NCBI RefSeq assembly: GCF_014650555.1
Contig: NZ_BMVE01000007.1
Span: 124,001 to 188,000 of the forward strand
Origin: Streptomyces goshikiensis
GTDB lineage: Bacteria; Actinomycetota; Actinomycetes; Streptomycetales; Streptomycetaceae
Direction of reading: 5' to 3'
Length of the DNA stretch: 64,000 bases
Shown here: in pieces, positions 14,996 to 23,237 of the stretch
How the letters are laid out: every line of letters begins with the position of its first letter
Numbering within the stretch: position 1 is the stretch's first letter
Translations under genes and position numbers: made by a program
The notes under the pieces: model-generated
Database searches by the model: none
Seen by the model: only the letters and a program-made list of their open reading frames with translations
What the model was told of the DNA's origin: nothing

Positions 14996-17764
14996 GTGGT
15001 GGCGGCGACGGGGAACGCTGACACGACCGTCGGACAGGGCGGGATCATCGAGGCGGTCGACCGTGCGCTGACCACGCACGGCAGGGCCCTCCTCACCGGA
15101 CCCGCCGGCGCGGGCAAAACAGAGGTGGTGCGCGCCGTCGCGGCCGCCGCCGAGCGCCGCGAGACCGTGCTCCGCCTCGCCCCCGAGGCCGGCGACGAGG
15201 CGATACCCGAGGCCTCGGCCGCCGCCCTGCTCTCCACCGTCCCCCGCACCGCGCTGGAACGGCTGGCCGGACCGCAGCGCACCGCCATCGCCCTGCTGCG
15301 CCGCGAGACCGACGAGCCCCGCGACGGCCGCGACCACGTCGCCCTGCGCCTCGCCCTCGTCGAGGTCCTGCGCACCCTCGCCGCCCGCACCCCCGTCCTG
15401 ATCGTCCTCGACAACGCCCAGTGGCTCGACGCCGAGAGCGCCGATCTGCTCCGGTTCGCCCTGCGCCTCACCCCGCCCCGCGTACGGGTCCTCGTGGCCG
15501 AACGCGTCCAGGGCGGCGGCCCCGCCACCGAACCCCTCTGCGGCCCCGGCACCCCCGAGATCCGGGTCCCCCCGCTCGGCGCCGAGGAGATCGCCGAACT
15601 CCTCGTCCGCCACAACCTGCCCGCCCGCCTCGCCGGCCGCATCCACCAGGCCAGCGGCGGCAACCCCCGCCTCGCCCTCGCCCTCGGCCACTCCCTCGCC
15701 GAGGCCGGCGGCGCCCGCGACGGCGGAGCCCACCACGCCGACACCCTGCCCGTCTCCGGACAGGCCCGCGAGGTCGCCCGCAGACTGCTCGCCGAAGCCC
15801 CCGCCGAGGGCCGCCGCACCCTGCTGCTCGCCGCCCTCGCCACCCGCCCGACCACGGCCCTGCTACGGCGGGCCGGCCGCCCCGACGCCGAGAGCGAGCT
15901 CGCGCGGGCCGAACGGGCCGCACTGGTCACCGTGGGGGAGGACGGCGCGGTCCGGTTCACCGCCGGGGCGCTGCGCACCACGCTCGCCGCCGACGCCGGA
16001 TGGCCCGAACGCGCCGCCGCGCACGCCGCGCTGGCGGGCGCCGTGGACGATCCCGTCCAGGCCGTACGCCACCGCGCGCTGGCCGTGGACACCCCCGACC
16101 AGTGGCTCGCCGCCGAGATCACCGAGGCCGCCGCGGCCTGCCGGCGCCGCGGCCAGCGCGCCCTCGCCGCCGAACTCGGCCTGCTCGCCGCCGAACGCAC
16201 TCCGGTCGACCTCGCCGGCGAGGAGCTGGCCCGGCTCGTCGCCGCCGCCGAGGACGCCGGCTGGGCCGGCCGCGCCGACCTCGCCCGCCGCGCCACCCGC
16301 GCCGTCCTGGCCCGCGACGCCTCGCCCGCCGACCGGGTCCGGGCCCGGCTCGCCGTCATCGACGCCGCCGGGCAGGCCCTCTCCGACCTCGACGAGACCT
16401 TCGCCCACGCCATGGCCGACGCCGCCACCGAGCCCTCCCTCCAGGCCGCCGTCCAGCTCCGCGTCGCCTGGAAGCACAACCTCAGCGACGGCGACCCCGT
16501 CCGCTCCCGCGACGCGGCCGCCGCCGCCGGAGAGCTCGCCGCCACCGGCGGGGACCAGGTCGCCGAGGCCATGGCCCTGGCCGTCCGGGCCCGCATGGGC
16601 CGCATCCTCGGCGACCCCGACGCCGAGGAGATCCTGGCCGAGGCCCTCGCCGTGCCCGCCCCCGAAGTGCCCCTCGGCATGCGCAACGCGCCCCAGTACC
16701 TCGCCGTGCGCCACGCCCTCTTCGACGACCGGCTCGACGACGCCCGCCGCCAGCTCCTGGTGCTGCTGCCCGCCGTCCGGCGCACCGGCTCCGCCGAGGA
16801 CGTCTTCGAGGTGCTGCGCAGCCTCACCGAGGTCGAACTGCGCGGCGGCCGCTGCGCCGCCGGCTCCGCGCACGCCCGGCACGCTCTGGAGCTCACCATC
16901 GAGGCGGGCCTCTCGCCCGGACCCGCCTGGTACTGCGCCGCGACCGCCGAGGCGCAGGGCGGCAGCTTCGCGCGCGCCGCCGGATACGCCCGGCGCGGCA
17001 TCCAGGCCTCCGAGGAGGAACACGACCAGGTCTTCCTCTCCCGCAGCCTGTACGCCCTCGGCCTGGTGGAACTGGCCACGGGAGAGGCCGCGAAGGCGGT
17101 CGCCACCCTGCGCCGGGTCGCGGAACTGGAGGCCGCCCAGCAGGTGGTGGACCCCTCCGTCCTGCGCTGGCACGGCGAACTCGCCGAGGCCCTGGTCGCA
17201 GCCGACGCGCCCGACGAGGCGGCCCGGCTGATCGAGGACGTCCGTACGACGGCCCGCACGCTCGGGCGCACCACCGTGACCGCCGCCCTCGACCGGGCCC
17301 AGGGCCTGTGCCTGTCGGCGCTCGGCGAGGCCGAGGAGGCCGTGGCCCTGCTGGAGGCCACCGCCCGGCGGTTCGAGGCCCTCGGGCTTCCGCTGGAGCG
17401 CGGCCGCACCCTGCTCGCGCTCGCCCGGGTGGAGCGGCGCCGTCGCCGCCGCGCACCGGCGCGCGCCGCGCTGCGGGCGGCCGCCGAGGTCTTCGAGCGG
17501 GCCGGCGCGAAACCCTGGCTGGACCTGGCGCGGGAGACCGCGCCCGAGACCGCGGCCACCGCGGCCCGCCACCCCGGCGTGGCGGCGCTGACGGACGCCG
17601 AGACGAGGCTCGCGCTGCTCGTCAGCCAGGGCGCCAGCAACCAGGAGGCGGCCGCCAAGCTGTTCCTCAGCGTCAAGACGGTGGAGTCCCGCCTGACCCG
17701 GATCTACCAGAAGCTCGACGTCCGCTCCCGCGCCCAGCTGGCCACGGCGCTGCGCATCGCCTGA
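14996..17764 (+). CDS. Large LuxR-family ATPase regulator (LAL)
   Basis: 922 residues. The N-terminal AAA/NACHT-like ATPase has Walker A GPAGAGKT (residues 35-42) and Walker B PVLIVLDNAQWLD (about 131-143). A long alanine-rich alpha-helical repeat (TPR-like) middle follows. The C-terminus has a LuxR-type helix-turn-helix (ALTDAETRLALLVSQGASNQEAAAKLFLSVKTVESRLTRIYQKLDV). LAL proteins are ATP-dependent transcription activators, often pathway-specific in Streptomyces. The start is uncertain: GTG 14996 and GTG 14999 both lack an ideally spaced site, the nearest being GAGAGG about 15 bases up. Its position between a protease and a chitinase suggests, but does not show, control of secreted hydrolases. 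Confidence 0.9.
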   Translation: MVAATGNADTTVGQGGIIEAVDRALTTHGRALLTGPAGAGKTEVVRAVAAAAERRETVLRLAPEAGDEAIPEASAAALLSTVPRTALERLAGPQRTAIALLRRETDEPRDGRDHVALRLALVEVLRTLAARTPVLIVLDNAQWLDAESADLLRFALRLTPPRVRVLVAERVQGGGPATEPLCGPGTPEIRVPPLGAEEIAELLVRHNLPARLAGRIHQASGGNPRLALALGHSLAEAGGARDGGAHHADTLPVSGQAREVARRLLAEAPAEGRRTLLLAALATRPTTALLRRAGRPDAESELARAERAALVTVGEDGAVRFTAGALRTTLAADAGWPERAAAHAALAGAVDDPVQAVRHRALAVDTPDQWLAAEITEAAAACRRRGQRALAAELGLLAAERTPVDLAGEELARLVAAAEDAGWAGRADLARRATRAVLARDASPADRVRARLAVIDAAGQALSDLDETFAHAMADAATEPSLQAAVQLRVAWKHNLSDGDPVRSRDAAAAAGELAATGGDQVAEAMALAVRARMGRILGDPDAEEILAEALAVPAPEVPLGMRNAPQYLAVRHALFDDRLDDARRQLLVLLPAVRRTGSAEDVFEVLRSLTEVELRGGRCAAGSAHARHALELTIEAGLSPGPAWYCAATAEAQGGSFARAAGYARRGIQASEEEHDQVFLSRSLYALGLVELATGEAAKAVATLRRVAELEAAQQVVDPSVLRWHGELAEALVAADAPDEAARLIEDVRTTARTLGRTTVTAALDRAQGLCLSALGEAEEAVALLEATARRFEALGLPLERGRTLLALARVERRRRRRAPARAALRAAAEVFERAGAKPWLDLARETAPETAATAARHPGVAALTDAETRLALLVSQGASNQEAAAKLFLSVKTVESRLTRIYQKLDVRSRAQLATALRIA

Positions 17765-17780
17765 GCGGAGCCGGGGCGCT

Positions 17781-17862
17781 CCGGCCCGGGCCCGCCTGGC
17801 CTTCCGGCCCGGGCCCGCCCGGTCATCCCGCCCGGGCCCGTCCGTTCTTCCGGCCCGCGTCC
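17781..17862. repeat. 23-bp tandem repeat, three and a half copies
   Basis: Units start at 17781, 17804, 17827 and, truncated, 17850. Each begins CCGGCCCGGGCCCG (third copy CCCGCCCGGGCCCG), so every full unit contains the palindrome CGGGCCCG, followed by a nine-base variable tail. It sits between convergent genes. Confidence 0.75.
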
Positions 17863-17880
17863 TGTCCAGGACGCGGCCGG
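17850..17880. terminator. Hairpin between LAL regulator and chitinase
   Basis: CGCGTCCTG and CAGGACGCG form a nine-base perfect stem around TC, extended by CCGGC/GCCGG with one bulged base. It probably serves the convergent LAL and chitinase genes. Confidence 0.6.
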
Positions 17881-17970
17881 GGACCGTCCCCTTCGCCGAC
17901 CCGCGCCGCGCGGCGCCCTGGTCATCGTCGGCGGCGAAGGGGCAGGCCCCCGGCAACCCCCGGTGGGTGG

Positions 17971-18894
17971 TCAGCAGCTGAGGTTGTTCCCCGGCGTGAC
18001 GCCGAGCAGCTGGGTGAAGCTCTGGTACTTCGAGACGCGGCTCTGGACCTGGCCGGGGTTGCCGCCGTTGCACTCCAGGGAGCCGTTGATGGAGCGGATC
18101 GTCTCGCCGAAGCCCGCGCCGTTCACCATCGCCGCGTGCGCGGTCATCGTGCCCGGGCCGTTCTGGGTGTTCCAGTACCAGAGCGCCGTCTTCATGGCGA
18201 CGGCCGGGTCCTGCTCGACCAGGTAGGGGTTGGCGAGGAGGTTGATGCCGAGGGCGTCGCCAGCGGCCTTGTAGTTGAAGTTCCAGCTCAGCTGGATCGG
18301 GCCGCGGCCGTAGTAGGCGGCCTGGCCCGCCGGACAGCCGTAGGGCTGCGTCGCGTCGCAGTAGTGCGGGTAGTTGGCCGTGTTCTGCTCGACGATGTAC
18401 ACCAGCCCGCCGGTCTCGTGCGAGACGTTCGCGAGGAAGGCGGCCGCCTCGCGGCGCTTGACGGTGTCGTCGCCGGTGCGGGCGAAGCCGGGGTACGCGG
18501 ACAGCGCGGCCACCAGGCCGTTGTACGTGTAGAAGGAGTTCCGGTTCGGGAACATCTGGTTGAACTGGGCCTCGCTGACGACGAAGCCGGAGGGGTTGCC
18601 CGGGTCCGGGTCCGGGTCCTGGCCCCCGCCGCCCCCGCAGGCGCCCTGGTCCGACCAGACGCCCCACTGGCCGGTGGTGCCGGGCGTCTCGCCCTGCGTC
18701 CACCACTTCGCCAGCCAGTTGTGGCCGCCGTGCGAGGCGGTCATGCCGTTGGTGTAGACGGCCGAGGAGGCCCAGGCGCCGGCGCAGGCCGGTGCGGCCG
18801 CGGCGGGCGAGGCGGGCAGTGCGATCGCGAGGCCGAGGGTGACGGCAGCGGCGGCGGCCAGCGAGAGGGCGCGGCGGCGTAGCGCACGTATCAC
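17971..18894 (-). CDS. Secreted GH19 chitinase with N-terminal chitin-binding domain
   Basis: 307 residues from GTG 18894, with AAGGAG at ideal spacing. A Sec signal (residues 1-34, ending ASPAAAA) is followed by a CBM5/12-type domain (about 36-86, with NWLAKWWTQGETPG-QWGVW) and a Gly/Pro/Asp linker. The GH19 catalytic domain (about 103-307) has catalytic glutamates E160 in VSHETGG and E169 in YIVEQ, nine residues apart as expected, and YYGRGPIQLSWNFNY. It hydrolyses chitin by an inverting mechanism and releases inducers of the DasR regulon. Paired operator-like repeats flank its -35 element. GH19 enzymes of this layout in Streptomyces also act on fungal walls. Confidence 0.95.
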   Translation of the reverse strand: MIRALRRRALSLAAAAAVTLGLAIALPASPAAAAPACAGAWASSAVYTNGMTASHGGHNWLAKWWTQGETPGTTGQWGVWSDQGACGGGGGQDPDPDPGNPSGFVVSEAQFNQMFPNRNSFYTYNGLVAALSAYPGFARTGDDTVKRREAAAFLANVSHETGGLVYIVEQNTANYPHYCDATQPYGCPAGQAAYYGRGPIQLSWNFNYKAAGDALGINLLANPYLVEQDPAVAMKTALWYWNTQNGPGTMTAHAAMVNGAGFGETIRSINGSLECNGGNPGQVQSRVSKYQSFTQLLGVTPGNNLSC

Positions 18895-18957
18895 GTAAGA
18901 GCTCCTTGAGTGGGGGGAGTTGCCGTGGGGGAGCGACTACCGCCACTGAACCGAAGC

Positions 18958-18984
18958 TGGTCTGGACCTGTCAAGGTCTAGACC
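18958..18984 (-). promoter_or_regulatory. Chitinase promoter with two DasR-type operators
   Basis: On the minus strand the palindrome GGTCTAGACC (18984-18975) and the near-copy GGTCCAGACCA (18968-18958) sit on either side of TTGACA (18974-18969), which looks like the -35 box. This is the direct-repeat architecture known from Streptomyces chitinase promoters. The repeats match the DasR responsive element, so repression lifted by amino sugars is expected. Confidence 0.85.
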
Positions 18985-19024
18985 ATATAAATCCTGAATC
19001 CCTGAATCCCTGACTCCGCAAACG

Positions 19025-19064
19025 CCGGACCGGCGTGACGACCAGGGTCGTCACGCCGGTCCGG
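19025..19064 (-). terminator. Very strong terminator of the rodlin gene
   Basis: Bases 19025-19042 pair perfectly with 19047-19064 over 18 base pairs around a four-base loop. The stem begins 10 bases past the rodlin stop and insulates it from the chitinase promoter. Confidence 0.85.
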
Positions 19065-19074
19065 AGGGAACGGA

Positions 19075-19488
19075 TCAGCTGCCGGCGGAGAGGTTGCCGG
19101 AGAGCACCGGGATGTTGTCGACGATGTGCGACAGGGACTCGTCGCCCTTCGCCTGGGTGGAGTTCTCGGCGCACTGCTGGTTCTGCGGGTTGGACAGCAC
19201 GTTGACGTCCTGGACGCCGATGTTGGCGAGAACCGCGACCAGCGACTGGGCGTTGACCTTGGCCGGCAGGCCGACGCAGAGCTTGTTCAGGGAGCCCTGG
19301 ACGGCGCTGAGCTGCGGGCTCATGGCGCCGTGGGTCTCCTGGTTTCCGTAGATCTGCGAGGCGTTGTTGCCGTTGACCGTGTTGACGCCGTTGTCGTTGC
19401 CGATCGCCATCGCCGGGGAGGCGGCGATGGCACCCGCGCCCAGGGCGGTCGCGGCGATCGCGGCGGAGGTCATGAACTTCTTGAGCAT
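19075..19488 (-). CDS. Rodlin
   Basis: 137 residues from ATG 19488 with AAGGA upstream (an in-frame ATG at 19512 lacks a site). It has a Sec signal MLKKFMTSAAIAATALGAGA ending ASPAMA, then a short mature part with GNNASQIYGN, MSPQLSAVQGSLNKLCVGLPAKVNA, VQDVNVLSNPQNQQC and NSTQAKGDESLSHIVDNIPVL, all close to the RdlA/RdlB pattern. Rodlins organise chaplin fibrils into the rodlet layer on aerial hyphae and spores. In S. coelicolor there are two divergent rdl genes; here only one copy is visible. A strong terminator follows, as suits a highly expressed developmental gene. Confidence 0.95.
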   Translation of the reverse strand: MLKKFMTSAAIAATALGAGAIAASPAMAIGNDNGVNTVNGNNASQIYGNQETHGAMSPQLSAVQGSLNKLCVGLPAKVNAQSLVAVLANIGVQDVNVLSNPQNQQCAENSTQAKGDESLSHIVDNIPVLSGNLSAGS

Positions 19489-19834
19489 GTCTCGGAATCC
19501 TTCTTGTCGCATGAGTCGTTCCCCGGCGGGACATGCTGGTCAACTGCCGACGAGGCCCTTGGTTATCGCTCATCACCCATGCGGCCCAACAACTCACTCC
19601 CCGTGCGCCGTGGCCGCCCCCGCGTGCGCCCCCTCGTGCCCTGGGGGAGGCGGGGGTCGCGCCGGGAGTGCTCACCGGCGCCCGGCCGCGCGGATCCTCC
19701 CGCGCCCCGGGCGGCCGGCGGGGCGGGGCGGTCACCGGGGCGGCTGCTGCGGCCGGGGTGACCGGGAAAGGCGGAGTTGCCCGGTCCCGCCGTCGGGACG
19801 GCGAGACTGAGCTCCTCGACGGTGGGGGCGAGGG
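19489..19834. other. 346-base region upstream of rodlin
   Basis: No convincing gene. The part next to the rodlin start (19489-19600) is less GC-rich than the rest and should hold its developmental promoter, but I could not pick a -35/-10 pair with confidence. The remainder is GC-rich and featureless, ending at the DUF5302 stop. Confidence 0.4.
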
Positions 19835-20026
19835 TCAGCCGGTCTTGCGGCGGACCTTCTTGTTCTTGCCGCCGGCGCCGCTGCTGGAGCCCTGCACCTT
19901 GGCCCGGTTCTGGTGGGCCTGCTGCGCGTGGGCGTTCGCCGCGTTGCGGTCCAGCGCCTCCCGGAACTTGCGCTTGGCCGCGTCGGCCGGCGACTCGTCC
20001 TGCGGGGTGTCTGTTTCGTCAGCCAT
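19835..20026 (-). CDS. DUF5302 small protein
   Basis: 63 residues with AGGAGG seven bases before the ATG. The sequence MADETDTPQDESPADAAKRK, followed by FREALDRNAANAHAQQAHQN and a basic GGKNKKVRRKTG tail, is characteristic of DUF5302, a family found in streptomycetes. It is acidic at the front and strongly basic at the end and probably largely helical or disordered. The tail could bind nucleic acid, but function is unknown. It stands alone. Confidence 0.88.
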   Translation of the reverse strand: MADETDTPQDESPADAAKRKFREALDRNAANAHAQQAHQNRAKVQGSSSGAGGKNKKVRRKTG

Positions 20027-20168
20027 CTTGTCCTCCTGGGGTGATCAAGCCGTTTCAGTCTGTCAGCTGCCGTGCCCGCTGACCAGCGGTTTCCCGCCGG
20101 ACGTGGCGGACCGCCGCCGAAGCGGCACCACATCGGCACCACATCGGCACCGGCCGCCGCGACCGCGA

Positions 20169-20444
20169 TCAGGCCGGTGCGGCCGGTGCCTGCGCCCCGT
20201 TTCCCGCCCGGATCGCGGCCAGCGCGGCCCGGTGGAGCGCGTGCGGATCACCGTGCGGGAGCGGGCTGCCGCTGAGCGTGTACCACTCGTCGGCGTCGGT
20301 GTACTGCACCTCGAACCGGATCTTCCCGTCCGGTGCCGCGACGGTACGCAGCGTGAGCGGACCGGTGATGACGCCGACCTCGTCGGTCATCGCGCCGCCC
20401 GGTCCGGCCGGCACGTCGTCCTGCCACTCCTGTGGGTGATTCAT
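20169..20444 (-). CDS. Small hypothetical protein coupled to HNH nuclease gene
   Basis: 91 residues. The ATG overlaps the stop of the HNH nuclease gene by four bases. The protein opens MNHPQEWQDDVP and continues with beta-strand-rich text (GPLTLRTVAAPDGKIRFEVQYTDADEWYTL), then LHRAALAAIRAGNGA and an Ala/Pro tail. There is no signal peptide. It is not recognised as a named family. Translational coupling suggests it works with, or is an intracellular counterpart of, the nuclease lipoprotein, but an immunity role is only a guess. Confidence 0.7.
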   Translation of the reverse strand: MNHPQEWQDDVPAGPGGAMTDEVGVITGPLTLRTVAAPDGKIRFEVQYTDADEWYTLSGSPLPHGDPHALHRAALAAIRAGNGAQAPAAPA

Positions 20445-21187
20445 CGGCCGCACGTGTCGATCATGGTGGTGAGCATGGCCCTCTCGGGTTCGGTGACGGT
20501 CAGACCATAGTCGGATTTCACGACGGTCCACGCCCGCCCGTACTGGCACCAGCTGCTCTTGTCCGTCGGCTGCCACAGGTCGGGGCTCTGATCGCCCTTC
20601 GACCTGTTGGAGGCCGCCGACACCGCCAGCAGCTGCGGGTGGGTCAGGTCGTTCGCGAAGGCCTTGCGGCGGGCGGCGTCCCAGCCGGCGGCGCCGGAGC
20701 GCCAGGCCTCCGCGAGCGGCACCATGTGGTCGATGTCCAGCTTCCCCGCGTCGGTCGTGGCCGAGCCGTCGTACAGGCTCTTCCAACTCCCCGACACGGC
20801 GCGGCACTCGGCGTCCTGGGTGACCCCGGAGCCGTCCCGCTTGAGGACGACCTCCCGGGTGTCGCACTTGTTGCCCTGCTCGGCCCAGTGCGTGAACTTG
20901 TCCCGGCTGTACCCGGCCATGGTGCCCGGTTTGGCCACCTTCAGGCCGGCCAGCCGGGTACGGGCCACGGCCGCGGTGACCATGCCGGGCAGCACGTCCC
21001 CGGCGGCCGGTTTGCCACCGCCGGCCGGCGCGGACGGGGCGGGCGCGGAGGTCTTCCCGCTCGGCTTGCCGCCCGCCTTCCCGTCCGGCTCGCCGGCCGC
21101 GCCGCCGGTGGATCCGGCGCATCCGGACAGGCCCAGCACCAGCGCGACGGCCAGTGCCCCGCCCCGTACGCGTATCTGACGTCCCAT
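20441..21187 (-). CDS. Secreted lipoprotein HNH endonuclease (DUF1524 type)
   Basis: 248 residues from ATG 21187. A signal with lipobox LGLSGC predicts a lipid-anchored outer-face protein. After an Ala/Pro/Gly linker, the C-terminal domain carries the DUF1524/GmrSD-like HNH pattern: LDIDHMVPLAEAW (DH motif), W-AARRKAFANDL, QLLAVSAASNRSKGDQ-P-LWQP. Such proteins are widespread in Streptomyces and are presumed extracellular nucleases for phosphate or nucleotide scavenging, or defence against incoming DNA. Cysteines in the domain (CDTREV, ECRAV, WCQYG, DTCGR) could form disulfides. The stop overlaps the next small gene. Confidence 0.9.
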   Translation of the reverse strand: MGRQIRVRGGALAVALVLGLSGCAGSTGGAAGEPDGKAGGKPSGKTSAPAPSAPAGGGKPAAGDVLPGMVTAAVARTRLAGLKVAKPGTMAGYSRDKFTHWAEQGNKCDTREVVLKRDGSGVTQDAECRAVSGSWKSLYDGSATTDAGKLDIDHMVPLAEAWRSGAAGWDAARRKAFANDLTHPQLLAVSAASNRSKGDQSPDLWQPTDKSSWCQYGRAWTVVKSDYGLTVTEPERAMLTTMIDTCGR

Positions 21188-21320
21188 GACCCCACCCCGA
21201 GCAGACTCCGCACTCCGACCGGGGAAGACTACCCATAACCGGACATCCAACCGCACGAAACGAGCCGATGGGCGGTGAAGATCACACCGGTTCATGCGCC
21301 TTTAGGGGGACTTCGCCCGA

Positions 21321-23237
21321 TCAGGCCCAGGAGGCCGCCACCAAGGAACGCTCCGCCGCCGCGAGATGGGCCGCCGCCGCCAGCCAGGCCCACGCGTACC
21401 GCTCGGCCGACGCGTCCGCCAGACGCCCGAAGGCATCGCGCGGGCGCCGGTCCGCCTCCGCGGTGAGCGCGGCGGCCAGCTCCGCCGCCGAGCCGAACCC
21501 GGCCCGGCGCAGCGCCGCCGCCAGAGCGGCCGGCTCCGCGCCGCGCGCCGCCTCGGCCACCGCCCGCCGCCCGCCCGCGACGCCCGCCTCCAGCAGCCTC
21601 CGTACCCGCCACAGCGGGGAGTCGGCCAGCGGATCCGCGCCGGCCGCGGGCGCGGACTCCTGCGGTACGAGGCCTTCGGCACCACCCGGGAAATGGGCGC
21701 CCTGGAGGCGGTCGTAGCCGAGGTCCGCCCGGCCCAGCCATTCCGGCGGCAGCCGCAGCGAGTGCTCCGCACCGGGTACGGGGCCCGCCGCGAGCGGCCG
21801 CAGGGTCGCGGCCCGGTCCAGGTCGGGGCGCCCCAGCACCCGCAGCACCAGCCCCGGATGCCCCGCGATCCTGCGCAGGTTGGCCGCGTGCGGCAGCTCC
21901 GGATGCGGATGCGCGGGTGCCAGCCGCAACAGCGGAGCGCCCGGGGTCAGTTCGCGGACCAGGACGTGGTCGCCGCTCGCCCCGACCACCCGGACGTCGC
22001 AGCCCAGCAGCCCCGGCTCGGCCCCCTCGGCGGGCATCGCGGCCACGGCCTCGGCCGCAGGCCGGGAGAACAGGGCCGCCGTCGGGCCCTCGCCCCACGC
22101 CACACCGCCCACCGCGGTCGCCCGCACCCCGCGCCCGGCCCCGAGCCGCCCCTCGGGCGACACGGTCGCGCCGACGACGCGCAGGCCGCCGCGCGCCAGC
22201 CCGGCGTGGTCCAGCACCGCCCCGCCGAGCGCGACGGAGGCGGCACCCGCACCCCGGGCGCGGGACAGGCCGCCGGGGCGGACGTCGGACACCGAGTAGT
22301 GCGCCCCGTCCACGCCCAGCAGGTGCGTGGCCACACCGCCGTACCCGGTCGCGGAGAGCACCGGCTCCCGGCACAGCCCGTACACCCGCAGGCTGCCGCC
22401 CGCCTCGTAGGAGCGGCGGACGGCCCCGGTCAGCCCGGCGCCCGCCGCGCCGGACGCCAGCAGCCCGGCGGTGTAAAGCAGTTCGCGGAAGGCCCCGGTG
22501 AGCTCCGCCAGCCGCTGCGCCGCGCTGCGGTCCCGGGCGGCGCGCAGGCCCCGTACCACCCGCAGGGCGGCGGCCTCGGCGCGCGGCAGCCCCGCGATCC
22601 GCGCGGTGTGCGCGGCCCGCAGCAACTCGGCCTGGACGACGGCGCCACCGGCCGTCACCCCCGCCGCGAGCGCCTCGGCGGCGGCTCCCCAGAGCGCGGC
22701 CGCCGCCCGCACCTGCGCGGCGGTGAGCCCCCCGCCTTCCGCGGCCCCCTCCGCCCCGCCCGCCGCGGGGCCCGCCGCAGGCCCGGCCGCCGCGCGGGCC
22801 GCCGTCGTCGCCGTCGTCGCCGCGGATGCCCCGGGCGCCGCACCGGGCCCGGCGGCTGCCGCGGGCCCCGTCACCGGGTCGGGCCCCGGGGCCGGGGGCG
22901 CCGGCTCCTGCGGGTCCGCGATCGGGGACGCGCCGAGTACCGCCGCGCGGTGCAGGCAGCGCGGAGCCAACAGGCAGCCGCAGACGGCCTGGTCCGCCTC
23001 CGTGACCACCCCCGAAGGGCCCGGCCGGAGGGTGACCACCGCGTCCTCGCCGAACCGGACGCCGACGCTCCCGTCGGCGGCCCGGACGGCGCCGGCGGCG
23101 CAGCCCTCGATCGCGGCGTCGAGCTTCTTGCGCAGCCGTCCGCTCAGGCTCTCCACCGCCTCGGCGAGGACCTCGGGGGCGACGGCGGGAAGGAGGACCG
23201 AACCCGGCCCGCCGGTGCTCGACTCATCGATGCTCAA
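21321..23237 (-). CDS. SWIM zinc-finger protein (YehQ-like)
   Basis: 638 residues from the TTG at 23237, which overlaps the stop of the DUF5682-VWA gene (TTGA). The SWIM signature C86-x-C88-x5-C94-x-H96 (VCGCLLAPRCLH) lies in an N-terminal zinc domain. A long Ala/Gly/Pro linker and an alpha-helical C-terminal region without recognised domain follow. SWIM domains bind DNA or protein. In E. coli, YehQ, a SWIM protein, occupies the same position downstream of MoxR and VWA genes. It is the last gene of the five-gene operon. It probably acts with the VWA and MoxR proteins; the client is unknown. Confidence 0.82.
   Translation of the reverse strand: MSIDESSTGGPGSVLLPAVAPEVLAEAVESLSGRLRKKLDAAIEGCAAGAVRAADGSVGVRFGEDAVVTLRPGPSGVVTEADQAVCGCLLAPRCLHRAAVLGASPIADPQEPAPPAPGPDPVTGPAAAAGPGAAPGASAATTATTAARAAAGPAAGPAAGGAEGAAEGGGLTAAQVRAAAALWGAAAEALAAGVTAGGAVVQAELLRAAHTARIAGLPRAEAAALRVVRGLRAARDRSAAQRLAELTGAFRELLYTAGLLASGAAGAGLTGAVRRSYEAGGSLRVYGLCREPVLSATGYGGVATHLLGVDGAHYSVSDVRPGGLSRARGAGAASVALGGAVLDHAGLARGGLRVVGATVSPEGRLGAGRGVRATAVGGVAWGEGPTAALFSRPAAEAVAAMPAEGAEPGLLGCDVRVVGASGDHVLVRELTPGAPLLRLAPAHPHPELPHAANLRRIAGHPGLVLRVLGRPDLDRAATLRPLAAGPVPGAEHSLRLPPEWLGRADLGYDRLQGAHFPGGAEGLVPQESAPAAGADPLADSPLWRVRRLLEAGVAGGRRAVAEAARGAEPAALAAALRRAGFGSAAELAAALTAEADRRPRDAFGRLADASAERYAWAWLAAAAHLAAAERSLVAASWA

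Noticed and set aside
12871..17676. 1601-codon minus-strand open frame
   Set aside because: It lies opposite the protease and LAL regulator and has Ser/Ala/Arg-rich text with no domain; shadow.
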